This document shows positions 49,734-57,446 of a stretch of DNA of 64,000 bases, one piece after another. Where the stretch lies: contig CAVTSX010000008.1 in the NCBI GenBank assembly GCA_963737425.1, positions 496,001 to 560,000 on the forward strand, in the 5' to 3' direction. The stretch comes from DASXRA01 sp963737425. GTDB taxonomy: Bacteria; Actinomycetota; Actinomycetes; Mycobacteriales; Jatrophihabitantaceae. The position numbers and the translations under genes are program-made. Numbering within the stretch: the first letter of the stretch is position 1; each line of letters begins with the position of its first letter. The notes under the pieces were generated by a model. That model was given only the letters and a program-made list of their open reading frames with translations, had not been told where the DNA came from and did no database searches.

Positions 49734-50711
49734 ATGTCCATCGGCGCGGACTTCGAGGGGCGGACCGATCCGTACCGGCGCGAGCTGCTGGCCCACTGCT
49801 ACCGGATGCTCGGCTCGGTGCACGACGCGGAGGACCTCGTCCAGGAGACCATGCTGCGGGCATGGCGCGCCCGCGGCCAGTTCGACGGGCAGCGCGCATC
49901 GATGCGCACCTGGCTGTACCGGATAGCGACGAACGCCTGCCTGACGGCTCTCGCCGGCCGAAGCCGCAGACCGCTGCCGTCCGGACTCGGCCCACCCAGC
50001 GACGACCCCGAGCAGCCGCTCGTCCCTGCCCTCGACGTGCCGTGGCTGCAGCCGTTCCCGGACGCCATGCTCGCGCCGGATCGCGACGACCCGGCCACCG
50101 CTCTCATGTCCCGTGGGAACCTGCGGCTCGCGTTCGTCGCCGCCGTGCAGCTCCTGCCGCCGCGGCAACGTGCGACGTTGATCCTGCGTGACGTGCTCGA
50201 CTTCTCCGCGGCCGAGGTCGCGGACGTGCTGGACACCACGCCCGCCGCCGTCAACAGTGCTCTGCAGCGCGCCCGGGCACGGCTCGGCGACGCCGGGACC
50301 GGTGCGCGAGAGATCGCCGAGCCCACCGATCCGAGCAGCCGCGAACTCATCGATCGATACGTCGCGGCGTTCGAGCGCGCCGACGTCGCGGCGCTCACCC
50401 GGCTGCTGACCGACGGCGTCGTACTGGAGATGCCGCCGGTTCCGAGCTGGTTCTCAGGCCGCGAGGCCTACGGCCGCTTCATCGCGCACATCTTCGCCAT
50501 CCGCGGCTCCGCGTGGCGGATGATCCCGATCGGCGCCAACGACCAGCAGGCGGTCGCGGCGTACGTGCTGCGCGACGACGGCGCGTACCACACGCACACC
50601 CTGCAGGTGCTCACGGTCACCGGCTCTGGCATCAGCCGGAACGTGACGTTCCAGGACGCGAAGCTGTTCGCGACGTTCGGCCTGCCGGACACCGTCCCCG
50701 CCCGGGATTAG
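49734..50711 (+). CDS. ECF sigma factor with C-terminal SnoaL-like domain (325 aa, TIGR02960 type)
   Basis: Paralogue of the sigma factor at 6082. Region 2 carries DPYRRELLAHCYRMLGSVHD, AEDLVQETMLRAWRA, TWLYRIATNACLTAL; region 4 carries QLLPPRQRATLILRDVLDFS and TTPAAVNSALQRARARLG. The SnoaL domain follows from about residue 200 (ELIDRYVAAFERADVAALTR, MPPVPSWFSGREAYGRFIA). Start ATG 49734 is preceded by AGGTGACG; GTG 49728 is also possible. No zinc-finger anti-sigma gene is near, fitting self-regulation. A minisatellite begins 66 nt after its stop. Confidence 0.9.
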   Translation: MSIGADFEGRTDPYRRELLAHCYRMLGSVHDAEDLVQETMLRAWRARGQFDGQRASMRTWLYRIATNACLTALAGRSRRPLPSGLGPPSDDPEQPLVPALDVPWLQPFPDAMLAPDRDDPATALMSRGNLRLAFVAAVQLLPPRQRATLILRDVLDFSAAEVADVLDTTPAAVNSALQRARARLGDAGTGAREIAEPTDPSSRELIDRYVAAFERADVAALTRLLTDGVVLEMPPVPSWFSGREAYGRFIAHIFAIRGSAWRMIPIGANDQQAVAAYVLRDDGAYHTHTLQVLTVTGSGISRNVTFQDAKLFATFGLPDTVPARD

Positions 50712-50776
50712 GTGTTGCGCCCCGACACGTTGTTGACGGGGGCAACGCGGGTGCGCGGGTGCGCGGGTCACGCGAT

Positions 50777-50866
50777 GCGCGGGTGGCGCGGGTGGCGCGG
50801 GTGGCGCGGGTGGCGCGGGTGGCGCGGGTGGCGCGGGTGGCGCGGGTGGCGCGGGTGGCGCGGTGA
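50777..50866. repeat. 9-bp tandem repeat, about ten copies
   Basis: The unit GCGCGGGTG is repeated perfectly nine times from 50777 to 50857 and followed by a degenerate tenth copy. Because 9 is a multiple of 3, all six frames stay open, which makes spurious ORFs rich in WRG or PPA repeats. Confidence 0.9.
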
Positions 50867-50937
50867 GTGTGGGCTGCGCGCGGGCGGGGGCGTTCGGCGG
50901 GCGGTGCACCTCGCGGTGGGTGGGCACTTGTGCGCTG

Positions 50938-50961
50938 GGTGGGCACTTGTAAGTGCCCACC
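50938..50961. repeat. Perfect 24-bp palindrome with flanking copies
   Basis: GGTGGGCACTT (50938-50948) and AAGTGCCCACC (50951-50961) are perfect complements with a 2-nt centre. An extra left arm (GGTGGGCACTT at 50919-50929) and an imperfect right arm (ACTGCCCACCT at 50971-50981) flank it, giving nested arms that could form alternative structures. Confidence 0.7.
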
Positions 50962-51026
50962 TGCGCCGCAACTGCCCACCTGAGCAGTGGCGGGGGGTCG
51001 GGTGGGGCCGCCGCTTCGATCTTGTG

Positions 51027-51074
51027 GATCTTGTGCAAACGCGCCGGTGGCTCGCGGCGAGTCTGCACAAGATC
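51027..51074. repeat. 11-bp inverted repeat with 26-nt loop
   Basis: GATCTTGTGCA (51027-51037) is the exact complement of TGCACAAGATC (51064-51074). A further GATCTTGTG copy starts at 51018. The GC-rich loop has internal pairing potential. Terminator, RNA element or REP-like intergenic repeat are all possible. Confidence 0.6.
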
Positions 51075-51234
51075 TCCGGCGCCCAGCACATCCCCACCAT
51101 CCAGCCGCCGCGACGCCGGCGGACTGATGACTTCCCGGCGCGAAGGGTCTCGCGTCTAACCACGCAGCTCGTTCCGGTCGCGCGCCCGGGTTTGGCCCGT
51201 GGCGAAACGCCGTGGCATCCGGGTCGGCGACTCA

Positions 51235-51246
51235 TAGAGTTCGATC
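51235..51246 (+). promoter_or_regulatory. -10 element of the hydrolase gene, leaderless
   Basis: TAGAGT at 51235-51240 ends 6 nt before the GTG at 51247. No ribosome site is visible, which agrees with a leaderless transcript. No good -35 box is seen. Confidence 0.4.
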
Positions 51247-52086
51247 GTGTGCCGCTTCGCGTCCTACGACGGAACCGAGATCGCCTATAGCGTGTTGGGA
51301 GAGGGCTCGCCGCTGGTGTGCCTGCCGGGCGGGCCGGGTCGGGCGGTCGAGTATCTGGGTGATCTCGGCGGCGTCGCCGCGTCGCGGCAGTTGATCCTGA
51401 TGCACCCTCGCGGTGTCGGGTCGTCGGCTGATCCGGTCGACCCGGCGACGTTTCGCGTCGACCGGCTCGTCGAGGATGTCGAGTCACTGCGCGTGCATCT
51501 TGGCCTTGCCCGGATGGACCTTCTGGCGCACTCGGCCGGCGGCGTCCTCGCGACGCTGTACGCCGCCGCCCACCCCGAACGCCTGTCCAGGCTGATCCTC
51601 GTCACGCCCGGTCTCGCCGCGGTCGGCGTGCACGGCACCGAGCAGGACATGCGTGCCGCGCTGGAGCGCTCGGCGGGCGAGCGTTGGTACCCGGCCGCGC
51701 TCGACGGGCTGGAGAAGATCTTCGACGGCGACCTGTCGATGGAGACGTTCCGTGCGTCGCGGCCGCTCTTCTACGGCCGCTGGGACGACGTGGCCCAAAC
51801 GCACGCGAGCGCCGGCACCGCCGAGCGCTACCTCGCCGCGCGGGCAGGTTACTTCGCCGGCGTGGACCTCGACGCATCGTCGACAAGGGCCGCCCTGAAG
51901 AGGCTGCGTGGGCCGGTCCTGCTCTACGGCGGAGAACTGGACCCGATGGTGACCTCCGCCGTGCTACACGAGGCGGCACCGCTGTTCAACGACGCGCGCG
52001 TCGTTCTTCAACCTCAGGCCGCGCACTTCCCGTGGGTCGATGACCCAGGGGCATTCGCCGCCGCCATCGGGTCGTTCCTCGACTGA
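51247..52086 (+). CDS. Alpha/beta-fold hydrolase, proline-iminopeptidase-like (279 aa)
   Basis: GTG start (VCRFASYDGTEIAYSVLGEG). The oxyanion motif is LVCLPGGPGRAVEYLGDL, as in proline iminopeptidase-type hydrolases; HPRGVGSSADP follows. The nucleophile elbow is LLAHSAGGVLATL (Ser). The acid is Asp in LYGGELDPMVTS and the His is in QPQAAHFPWVDDP. A cap domain occupies about residues 125-205. It cleaves an ester or amide of unknown nature. Alone on the plus strand, behind the repeat region. Confidence 0.85.
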   Translation: MCRFASYDGTEIAYSVLGEGSPLVCLPGGPGRAVEYLGDLGGVAASRQLILMHPRGVGSSADPVDPATFRVDRLVEDVESLRVHLGLARMDLLAHSAGGVLATLYAAAHPERLSRLILVTPGLAAVGVHGTEQDMRAALERSAGERWYPAALDGLEKIFDGDLSMETFRASRPLFYGRWDDVAQTHASAGTAERYLAARAGYFAGVDLDASSTRAALKRLRGPVLLYGGELDPMVTSAVLHEAAPLFNDARVVLQPQAAHFPWVDDPGAFAAAIGSFLD

Positions 52087-52230
52087 GTGTCGTTGAGGCT
52101 GGTGACGAATCGGCTGGCCGAGCGTGAACCGATGGCCATCCGGAGACTCGAGCGCGAGCTCACGCATGCCGCCTACCCGAATGCCGTGTTGTCGATGGCT
52201 CTTACACGCGCCGGACGCGGAGCACACCGG

Positions 52231-52980
52231 TCAGCATGGGGAGGGTGAACTCACCGCGGCCCGTCTCCGGTCTGCTCGCAGGAAAGCGCGGATCCGGCCG
52301 AGCGTCGCCTCGTGTTGCTGTTCTGGCATGACAAGCAACCCCGCCCTCGTCGCGAGCGTTGCGACGAGGGAGTCGGCGGTGCGGCGCTGCCCGTGCGGGA
52401 ACTCGGCCTGCTCCGGCGAGCCGAACCGGGGCACCATGCCAATGGTGGGAAGGTGCGCGTCTGCCGTCTCGGCGCGCCAGCTGCTGAGCGTGTCACGCGG
52501 GCCAATGGCCGCGCTCCCGCTGACTCGTTCGAGTCCGGCAACCCAGTCGACCCGGTTGTCGATGACGTTCCACAGCCCAGCCAGGATGCCGCCGGGTACG
52601 AGGACCCTGGCTATCTCGGGTCCCGCGACGTCCATGTCGAACCAGTGCAGGGCATTGCCGGCTATCACGGCATCGACGGACGCGTCCGGCAGCGGTATCG
52701 CCTCCGCACTACCCGGCAGGGCACGGACAGTGGGCAGCGCGTTGCGCAGCTCGGTCAGCATCGCCGGGTCGGGCTCGATTGCGGTGACTTCGGCGCCCAG
52801 ATCGACCAACGTGGCGGTTAGTTTGCCCGTTCCGGCGCCGAGGTCGAGTACTCGCGGGCGGTGCGCGGGCCCGAGCGCCCAGTGCACCGCGGCCTGCGCG
52901 TAGTCCGGGCGGTGCTCGGCGTATGCGGCCGCCGCTGCGCCGAACGACGAGCGGTAGAGCATCCGTTTGTCCTGTGCCAC
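52231..52980 (-). CDS. Class I SAM-dependent methyltransferase (249 aa)
   Basis: GTG start at 52980 (VAQDKRMLYRSSFGAAAAAY). Motif I is VLDLGAGTGKLTATLVDLG, with the acidic motif II in VTAIEPDPAMLTEL; motif III-like SAEAIPLPDASVDAVIAGNALHWF is typical of Methyltransf_11/UbiE-like enzymes. EIARVLVPGGILAGLWNVID gives the LRPGG-like motif. It methylates a small molecule; substrate unknown. The last ~10 residues are unstructured. The gene is alone on the minus strand. Confidence 0.85.
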   Translation of the reverse strand: MAQDKRMLYRSSFGAAAAAYAEHRPDYAQAAVHWALGPAHRPRVLDLGAGTGKLTATLVDLGAEVTAIEPDPAMLTELRNALPTVRALPGSAEAIPLPDASVDAVIAGNALHWFDMDVAGPEIARVLVPGGILAGLWNVIDNRVDWVAGLERVSGSAAIGPRDTLSSWRAETADAHLPTIGMVPRFGSPEQAEFPHGQRRTADSLVATLATRAGLLVMPEQQHEATLGRIRAFLRADRRRAAVSSPSPC

Positions 52981-53065
52981 GGGGTTACCGTATCTACGCC
53001 GCGCGGTCGTGCACCACGGCTCCTGATCGTGGCCGGCGTGCTCGCCGCGGCTGCATCCGAGCGCT

Positions 53066-53683
53066 TCAGAGGAGGTCGCGGAGGCGGGCCACGAGGGAGT
53101 CCTTGACGGCCTTGGTGACAGCAGCGTTGAGTTGCTGGCTGAGTTCGTCGGGGTCGTTCAGATTGGCGAGCAGCGAGCGCAGGTCGAGCTCGTTGATGGT
53201 GCGCCGCAGGACGTCATCGGTCTTCAGCGCGCTGTTGATCACCGAGTCCGGCAGGGCGCGGATCGCGGCCTTGATCAAGCCGTTCAGGTTTGAGTTGTCG
53301 AGTGCCTCGTCGGTGAGCTCGGACGCGGGCGGCAGGGTGCCGTCGGCCTTCATGCGATCCACTGCTTCGAGCAGGCCCGCCCGCAGCGCGTCTACCTGTG
53401 CGTCGGTGGGCGTGCGCGACTGCGCGAGCTCGAGTACGAGCGCTTCGCGCGTCACGTGCAGGCGGCAGGCAGCGCCGTCCAGCCCGAGCAGCACGAGCCG
53501 TTCGCTGAGTCCCTCGATGCCGGTCGACACCGACGTGACGGCTCGATGAGCACACGGCGGGGCGGGCCGGGCTGGGGTGAAGTCGCCGCCGCCGTTGGCG
53601 ATCTGCACGCCGAGAACTCCGCTCACGAGGGCTGCGGCGACGACGGGAAGCGCCACGGCTCGCAGGTTCGCGGCGGGCGTCAT
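53066..53683 (-). CDS. Membrane-anchored protein coupled to the MFS gene (205 aa)
   Basis: ATG 53683 (MTPAANLRAVALPVVAAALV) overlaps the stop of the MFS gene by 4 nt (ATGA). One N-terminal helix (VALPVVAAALVSGVLGVQIA) acts as anchor or uncleaved signal. The outer part starts with a Pro-rich linker and two Cys (PPCAHRAV, GAACRLHV), then a long helical region (QVDALRAGLLEAVDRMKADG, ...LNAAVTKAVKDSLVARLRDL). No family is recognised. Coupling suggests a periplasmic partner or regulator of the exporter. Confidence 0.65.
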   Translation of the reverse strand: MTPAANLRAVALPVVAAALVSGVLGVQIANGGGDFTPARPAPPCAHRAVTSVSTGIEGLSERLVLLGLDGAACRLHVTREALVLELAQSRTPTDAQVDALRAGLLEAVDRMKADGTLPPASELTDEALDNSNLNGLIKAAIRALPDSVINSALKTDDVLRRTINELDLRSLLANLNDPDELSQQLNAAVTKAVKDSLVARLRDLL

Positions 53684-55059
53684 GCTGCCACCCGCCGGCG
53701 CGTCAGGATCATCGGCACCAACGCGATCAGCGCGAGCGCGGCGGCGATGAGGAACGAGTCGCGGAATGCCCAGGTGGCCGCGCGCTCGAGCTGGGCGTCG
53801 AGGTCGCGTTCGAGTTGCTCGGCTACGGGACGTTCCGCCGGTGCCAGCTGCAGCCGGGCGAACGCCGGGTGCAGGTCGGGAACCCGGCCGCGCTCTTTCG
53901 TCAGCTGATCGCTCAGGCCCTGGGCGAGCGCGATCTTGTCGTCGGCCGGTAACCGGGCATCGAGCACGAGCGCCGTGATGGCTTCCTGTGCCGGTACCTG
54001 GGCGTCGCGCAAGTTTGCCGTGAACACCGGGGTCAGGATCGCCAGCCCGAGCACGACCCCGGCATGCCGAGCACCGATCGTCCATCCGCCATGCATCACG
54101 CGCGGAAATCGATCGCGCAGGGCGTCGACGGTCAGCCGGTCCACGGTCAGCCCGAGCCCGAGCCCGATCAGGGCCTGCGGCGCGATCGTCCAGGCGAGAT
54201 TCGCCGATGGCAGCAGGGCCAGCGCGGTCAGCCCACCGGCGACGAGCAAGCAGCCCGCCGTTATCTCCGCACGCGGCTCCGCCCGGGCCCGACGGGCCAG
54301 TGGTGTCGCGAGGATCGCCGCGACCGGCACAACCGAGACGGCGAGCGCGGCGATCGCCGGCGACCGGCCCCAGCCCTCGACCAAGAGCAGGACGAGAAGG
54401 AACAGCGCGGCGGTCAGCGCCGCCGAGAGCAGGGCCAGCGCAACGTTCGGTGCCACAGCCGGTCGATCCAACTCAGCGCGATGGACCGCTCCGCCGCGAA
54501 CGGTGAGCGCGGCCGGGATGGCGAGCACCGCTACGGGCACCTGTACGACGAAGATGGCCTGCCAGGAGATGGTCTCGGTGAGCAGCCCGCCGGCAACGGG
54601 CCCGAGCGCCGTCCCGATCACCCCGGCCGCGATCCAGCGGGCGATCCCGCGCCGCTCGTCGGTCGCCGCGACCAGTAGCTCCAGACAGCCGACCAACGCA
54701 AAAGCACCGCCGAGCGCCTGCACGCAGCGGGCCGCGATCAGCACCGGCATCGACCCGGCCAACGCACAGGCCGCCGAGGCAGCAGCGAACACCGCTATGC
54801 CCGCCGCGCACAGGGGCGACGGATCCCGGCGCGCGCAGACCCATGCAGCAGGTACAACGACGAGTGCGAGCACGAGGTTGAACGCGATCAGCACCCACGC
54901 GACCTGCGGCACCGTTCCGCCGAGACGCCGCAGGATCTCGGGCAGAGCCAGCGTGACGATTGCCGAGTCGGCGAGGACAAACCCCACGGTCAGCGCGAGC
55001 AAAGGCACTGCCGCGCGGCGCACACGGACATCTTCACCCGGCGGATCATGTGTGTCCAT
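53680..55059 (-). CDS. MFS transporter, DHA2/EmrB-like (459 aa)
   Basis: The start MDTHDPPGEDVRVRRAAVPL at 55059 is preferred to one three codons earlier. The first helices carry LALTVGFVLADSAIVTLALP followed by ILRRLGGTVPQVAWVLIAFN, the motif D1 region of the DHA2 group. RCVQALGGAFALVGCLELLV and GIARWIAAGVIGTALGPVAG follow. About 12-14 helices in all. A long external or C-terminal helical segment precedes the last membrane helix (DSFLIAAALALIALVPMIL). It probably exports drugs by proton antiport, together with the coupled 205-aa protein. Confidence 0.85.
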   Translation of the reverse strand: MDTHDPPGEDVRVRRAAVPLLALTVGFVLADSAIVTLALPEILRRLGGTVPQVAWVLIAFNLVLALVVVPAAWVCARRDPSPLCAAGIAVFAAASAACALAGSMPVLIAARCVQALGGAFALVGCLELLVAATDERRGIARWIAAGVIGTALGPVAGGLLTETISWQAIFVVQVPVAVLAIPAALTVRGGAVHRAELDRPAVAPNVALALLSAALTAALFLLVLLLVEGWGRSPAIAALAVSVVPVAAILATPLARRARAEPRAEITAGCLLVAGGLTALALLPSANLAWTIAPQALIGLGLGLTVDRLTVDALRDRFPRVMHGGWTIGARHAGVVLGLAILTPVFTANLRDAQVPAQEAITALVLDARLPADDKIALAQGLSDQLTKERGRVPDLHPAFARLQLAPAERPVAEQLERDLDAQLERAATWAFRDSFLIAAALALIALVPMILTRRRVAA

Positions 55060-55214
55060 CGGTCTCACCCCACCGCCGGCCTGGTACCTGGGTACTCATC
55101 GCAATCCAAGGTTGCGCGAGTCTCACTCGGGCGGGATGAGGCGCCAGGCGGCGTCAGTCACAACAGTGGGGCCGGCGTAGCTGCACGTTGCGCGGTGACA
55201 TTGGAGGAGCTGCT

Positions 55215-55331
55215 GTGGTTTCGGACGAACACGACGGCGTCATCGTCTTCGGCTCCGGTGCGGACGGTGGAACGCTCCCTGCGGGCGACAACGACACGTA
55301 CTCCGCCGATTCCCACCGACCCCACGCATAG
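55215..55331 (+). CDS. Possible 38-aa small ORF
   Basis: GTG 55215 follows TTGGAGGAGCTGCT, a good ribosome site, and encodes VVSDEHDGVIVFGSGADGG, then TLPAGDNDTYSADSHRPHA. It ends 9 nt before the cyclase-family gene on the same strand. It may be a small leader or a remnant of a larger gene; low confidence. Confidence 0.25.
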   Translation: MVSDEHDGVIVFGSGADGGTLPAGDNDTYSADSHRPHA

Positions 55332-55340
55332 CGCCCGGTC

Positions 55341-56255
55341 ATGGACATCGCGGAGTTCGAGGAGCTTCACGCCCGGCTGCGGCACGCGTCCGGCCGGGGG
55401 CCGGACGATCGCCGCGGTGCGCTGAACAACATCACGCCGGCAAGCGTGCTGCTCGCGGTGAGCGAGGTGCGGCTCGGCCGCACGGCGTCGCTCGCCGCGC
55501 CTATCGAGACGCAGGTGACAGCGGACGACCCCGATCCCTGCGTCCACGAGATGACCAGCCCGCCCGGTGAACGTGCCGACCGCACCGGGCTGTCGTTCGC
55601 CATGGACCGGCTCGCCATGAACGTGCACGGCAACGCCGATAGCCACATCGACGCCCTGTGCCACGTCATCTATCGGGCGGCGCTGTACAACGGGGTGACG
55701 GCAGACGGCATCACCGCGTCCGGCGCGTCTGAACTGTCGATCGACGTGGCCCGCGACGGCATCGTCGGCCGCGGTGTGCTGCTGGACATTCCGCGGCTGC
55801 GCGGACAGTCCTGGCTCGAACCCGGCGAACACGTGACCGCCGACGACCTTGCCCGAGCCGAGGACGCCCAGCAGGTACGCGTCGGTGAGGGCGACCTGCT
55901 CTTCGTCCGCGTCGGGCACCGTCGGCGCCGCTCCGCGCTCGGACCGTGGGACGCGGCTCGTGCCCGGAGCGGGCTTCATCCGACGGCAATGGACTTCGTT
56001 GCCGAGCGGCGGGTCGCAATCCTCGGCAGCGACGGCAACAACGACACCGCCCCCAGCGCAGTCGACGGCGTCGCCTTTCCGGTGCACGTTCTCGCCGTCA
56101 ACGCGATGGGCGTGCACCTGCTGGACTACCTGCAGTTCGACGACCTCGTGGCCCTGTGTGAGGAAGCCGGCAGGTGGTCGTTCCTGTGCGTGATCGCGCC
56201 GCTGCGGCTTGCCCACGGCACCGGCTCTCCGGTCAACCCGATCGCAATCCTCTGA
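55341..56255 (+). CDS. Cyclase-family metal hydrolase (kynurenine-formamidase-like, 304 aa)
   Basis: The zinc/manganese-binding signature HxxxDxH appears as NVHGNADSHIDALCHVIYRA, followed by LYNGVTADGITASG. GVLLDIPRLRGQSWLEPGEH and LLFVRVGHRRRR follow in the order expected for PF04199. The Gly/Asn-rich GSDGNNDTAPSAV and FPVHVLAVNAMGVHLLDYLQ near the end match the branch that hydrolyses cyclic or formylated substrates. The true substrate is unknown. It starts MDIAEFEELHARLRHASGRG. Confidence 0.85.
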   Translation: MDIAEFEELHARLRHASGRGPDDRRGALNNITPASVLLAVSEVRLGRTASLAAPIETQVTADDPDPCVHEMTSPPGERADRTGLSFAMDRLAMNVHGNADSHIDALCHVIYRAALYNGVTADGITASGASELSIDVARDGIVGRGVLLDIPRLRGQSWLEPGEHVTADDLARAEDAQQVRVGEGDLLFVRVGHRRRRSALGPWDAARARSGLHPTAMDFVAERRVAILGSDGNNDTAPSAVDGVAFPVHVLAVNAMGVHLLDYLQFDDLVALCEEAGRWSFLCVIAPLRLAHGTGSPVNPIAIL

Positions 56256-56326
56256 CGGTCGGCACCCCGGGTCCGACTCGCTTACGTACCTGGACAGTTA
56301 CGTAACTACCTTGGTACGTTCACGCG

Positions 56327-56653
56327 ATGGAGGCTGTCCTGCGGGCACTGGCGGACGAGAGCCGGCGGACGATGCTGGAGGCCTTGATCGGCGGCCCGGC
56401 GAGCGCCGGTGAACTGGCGGCGCTGCTGCCAATCGCCCGTCCGGGTGTCTCGCGGCACCTTCGCGTGCTGCGGGAGGCGGGGCTGGTCGAGGTGCACCAA
56501 GAGGCGCAGCGGCGGGTCTACGGTCTTCGGCCCGAGCCGCTCGCCGAGATCGATGAATGGCTGGGCCGGTATCGGGCCCTGTGGGAGCAGCGGCTGGATG
56601 CCCTGCACACCGAGATAGCCCGGGGGAAACGCGAACGAAGGAGCAGGAGATGA
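56327..56653 (+). CDS. ArsR-family regulator (108 aa)
   Basis: A winged-helix protein: VLRALADESRRTMLEALIGG, ASAGELAALLPIARPGVSRH and LRVLREAGLVEVHQEAQRRV, ending with EIDEWLGRYRALWEQRLDAL. This is the metal-independent ArsR type that pairs with SRPBCC proteins. Its stop overlaps the ATG of the next gene by 4 nt, so both are co-translated. It probably represses its own operon. Confidence 0.9.
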   Translation: MEAVLRALADESRRTMLEALIGGPASAGELAALLPIARPGVSRHLRVLREAGLVEVHQEAQRRVYGLRPEPLAEIDEWLGRYRALWEQRLDALHTEIARGKRERRSRR

Positions 56654-57168
56654 CCAGCAACGCGCGTGGAGGCGGCCGCATCCTGGGCAGCCTGCGCTCA
56701 GCGGATGGCAAAGGCATCGTGCACATGCAGGACCGCTTCGACACCGATATCGACGACGTGTGGTCGGCACTGACCGATCCCTCGCGCCTGGCCCGCTGGT
56801 ACGGCGAGGTTGAGGGCGACCTGCGACTCGGTGGTCAGTTTCGCATCCGTGTTTTTGCCAGCGAATCGGAAGGCGCCGGACGGGTGGACGTGTGCGAGCC
56901 TCCGCAGCGGCTGCTGGTGACCATGCACCCGGGCCAGCCGAACGAGCAGGTCATCGAGGCCACCCTGGCCGCCGACGGCGACCAGACCATCCTGGTCCTC
57001 GAGAAACGGGGCATGCCCCTGGACCACCTCGACGCCTACGGGTCCGGGTGGCAAGTCCACATCGAAGATCTCGCCGCGCACCTCGCCGGGCGTGAGCGCT
57101 GCGACGCCGGCGCGCGGTGGGACGAACTCATCCCTGTCTATCAAGACCTGGCGGCCAACGTCGACTAG
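56650..57168 (+). CDS. SRPBCC (AHSA1-like) protein (172 aa)
   Basis: Start ATG 56650 (MTSNARGGGRILGSLRSADG). The SRPBCC pattern is present: QDRFDTDIDDVWSALTDPSR, LARWYGEVEGDLRLGGQFRI, VDVCEPPQRLLVTMHPGQPN and the closing helix WQVHIEDLAAHLAGRE. AHSA1-type proteins in such ArsR operons bind small hydrophobic ligands. Co-translated with the regulator; a strong hairpin follows at 57171-57216. Confidence 0.9.
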   Translation: MTSNARGGGRILGSLRSADGKGIVHMQDRFDTDIDDVWSALTDPSRLARWYGEVEGDLRLGGQFRIRVFASESEGAGRVDVCEPPQRLLVTMHPGQPNEQVIEATLAADGDQTILVLEKRGMPLDHLDAYGSGWQVHIEDLAAHLAGRERCDAGARWDELIPVYQDLAANVD

Positions 57169-57170
57169 GA

Positions 57171-57216
57171 CCACAGTGGACCTGCCCGCATGTCCCAGCT
57201 CGACTGTCCACTGTGG
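57171..57216 (+). terminator. Strong 11-bp hairpin after the ArsR-SRPBCC operon
   Basis: CCACAGTGGAC (57171-57181) and GTCCACTGTGG (57206-57216) are perfect complements around a 24-nt loop, starting 3 nt after the SRPBCC stop. There is no T-run. Terminator is the most likely role. Confidence 0.6.
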
Positions 57217-57446
57217 ACGGTGGATCGAGCGTCACCCGTCGTCTGTCATTCACGACAATCGTGACAGCGCCCCCGTGTAGTCCCACAACAAATCCGACCC
57301 CGGCCGGGTCGGGACTGCAGGGTGCGACTCGCCTGGTTTGCCCGTAGGCGTCCGCTCGGATCGCGAAATCCGACAAGCGTGTGCCTGTCGTCATGCTCAG
57401 TAACGGACGCGTCGTGCCGATTGAGCCGTGGTGGGAGGTGGCGGCC

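Larger units (their letters stand above)
50712..51246. other. 535-nt non-coding, repeat-rich interval
   Basis: Between the sigma gene and the hydrolase gene I find no convincing protein; open frames here are the result of the repeats. The interval holds a 9-bp minisatellite, a perfect 24-bp palindrome with flanking copies, an 11-bp inverted repeat with a 26-nt loop, and a -10 element for the next gene. Confidence 0.6.

Noticed and set aside
50777..51074. CRISPR array
   Set aside because: The tandem units are 9 nt with no spacers, and the palindromes are not regularly spaced; no cas genes are near.
50454..51089. Long minus-strand frame rich in APP repeats, and its plus-strand WRG counterpart
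   Set aside because: The frames are open only because of the 9-bp tandem repeat and high GC; the minus frame also runs into the sigma gene. No ribosome site.
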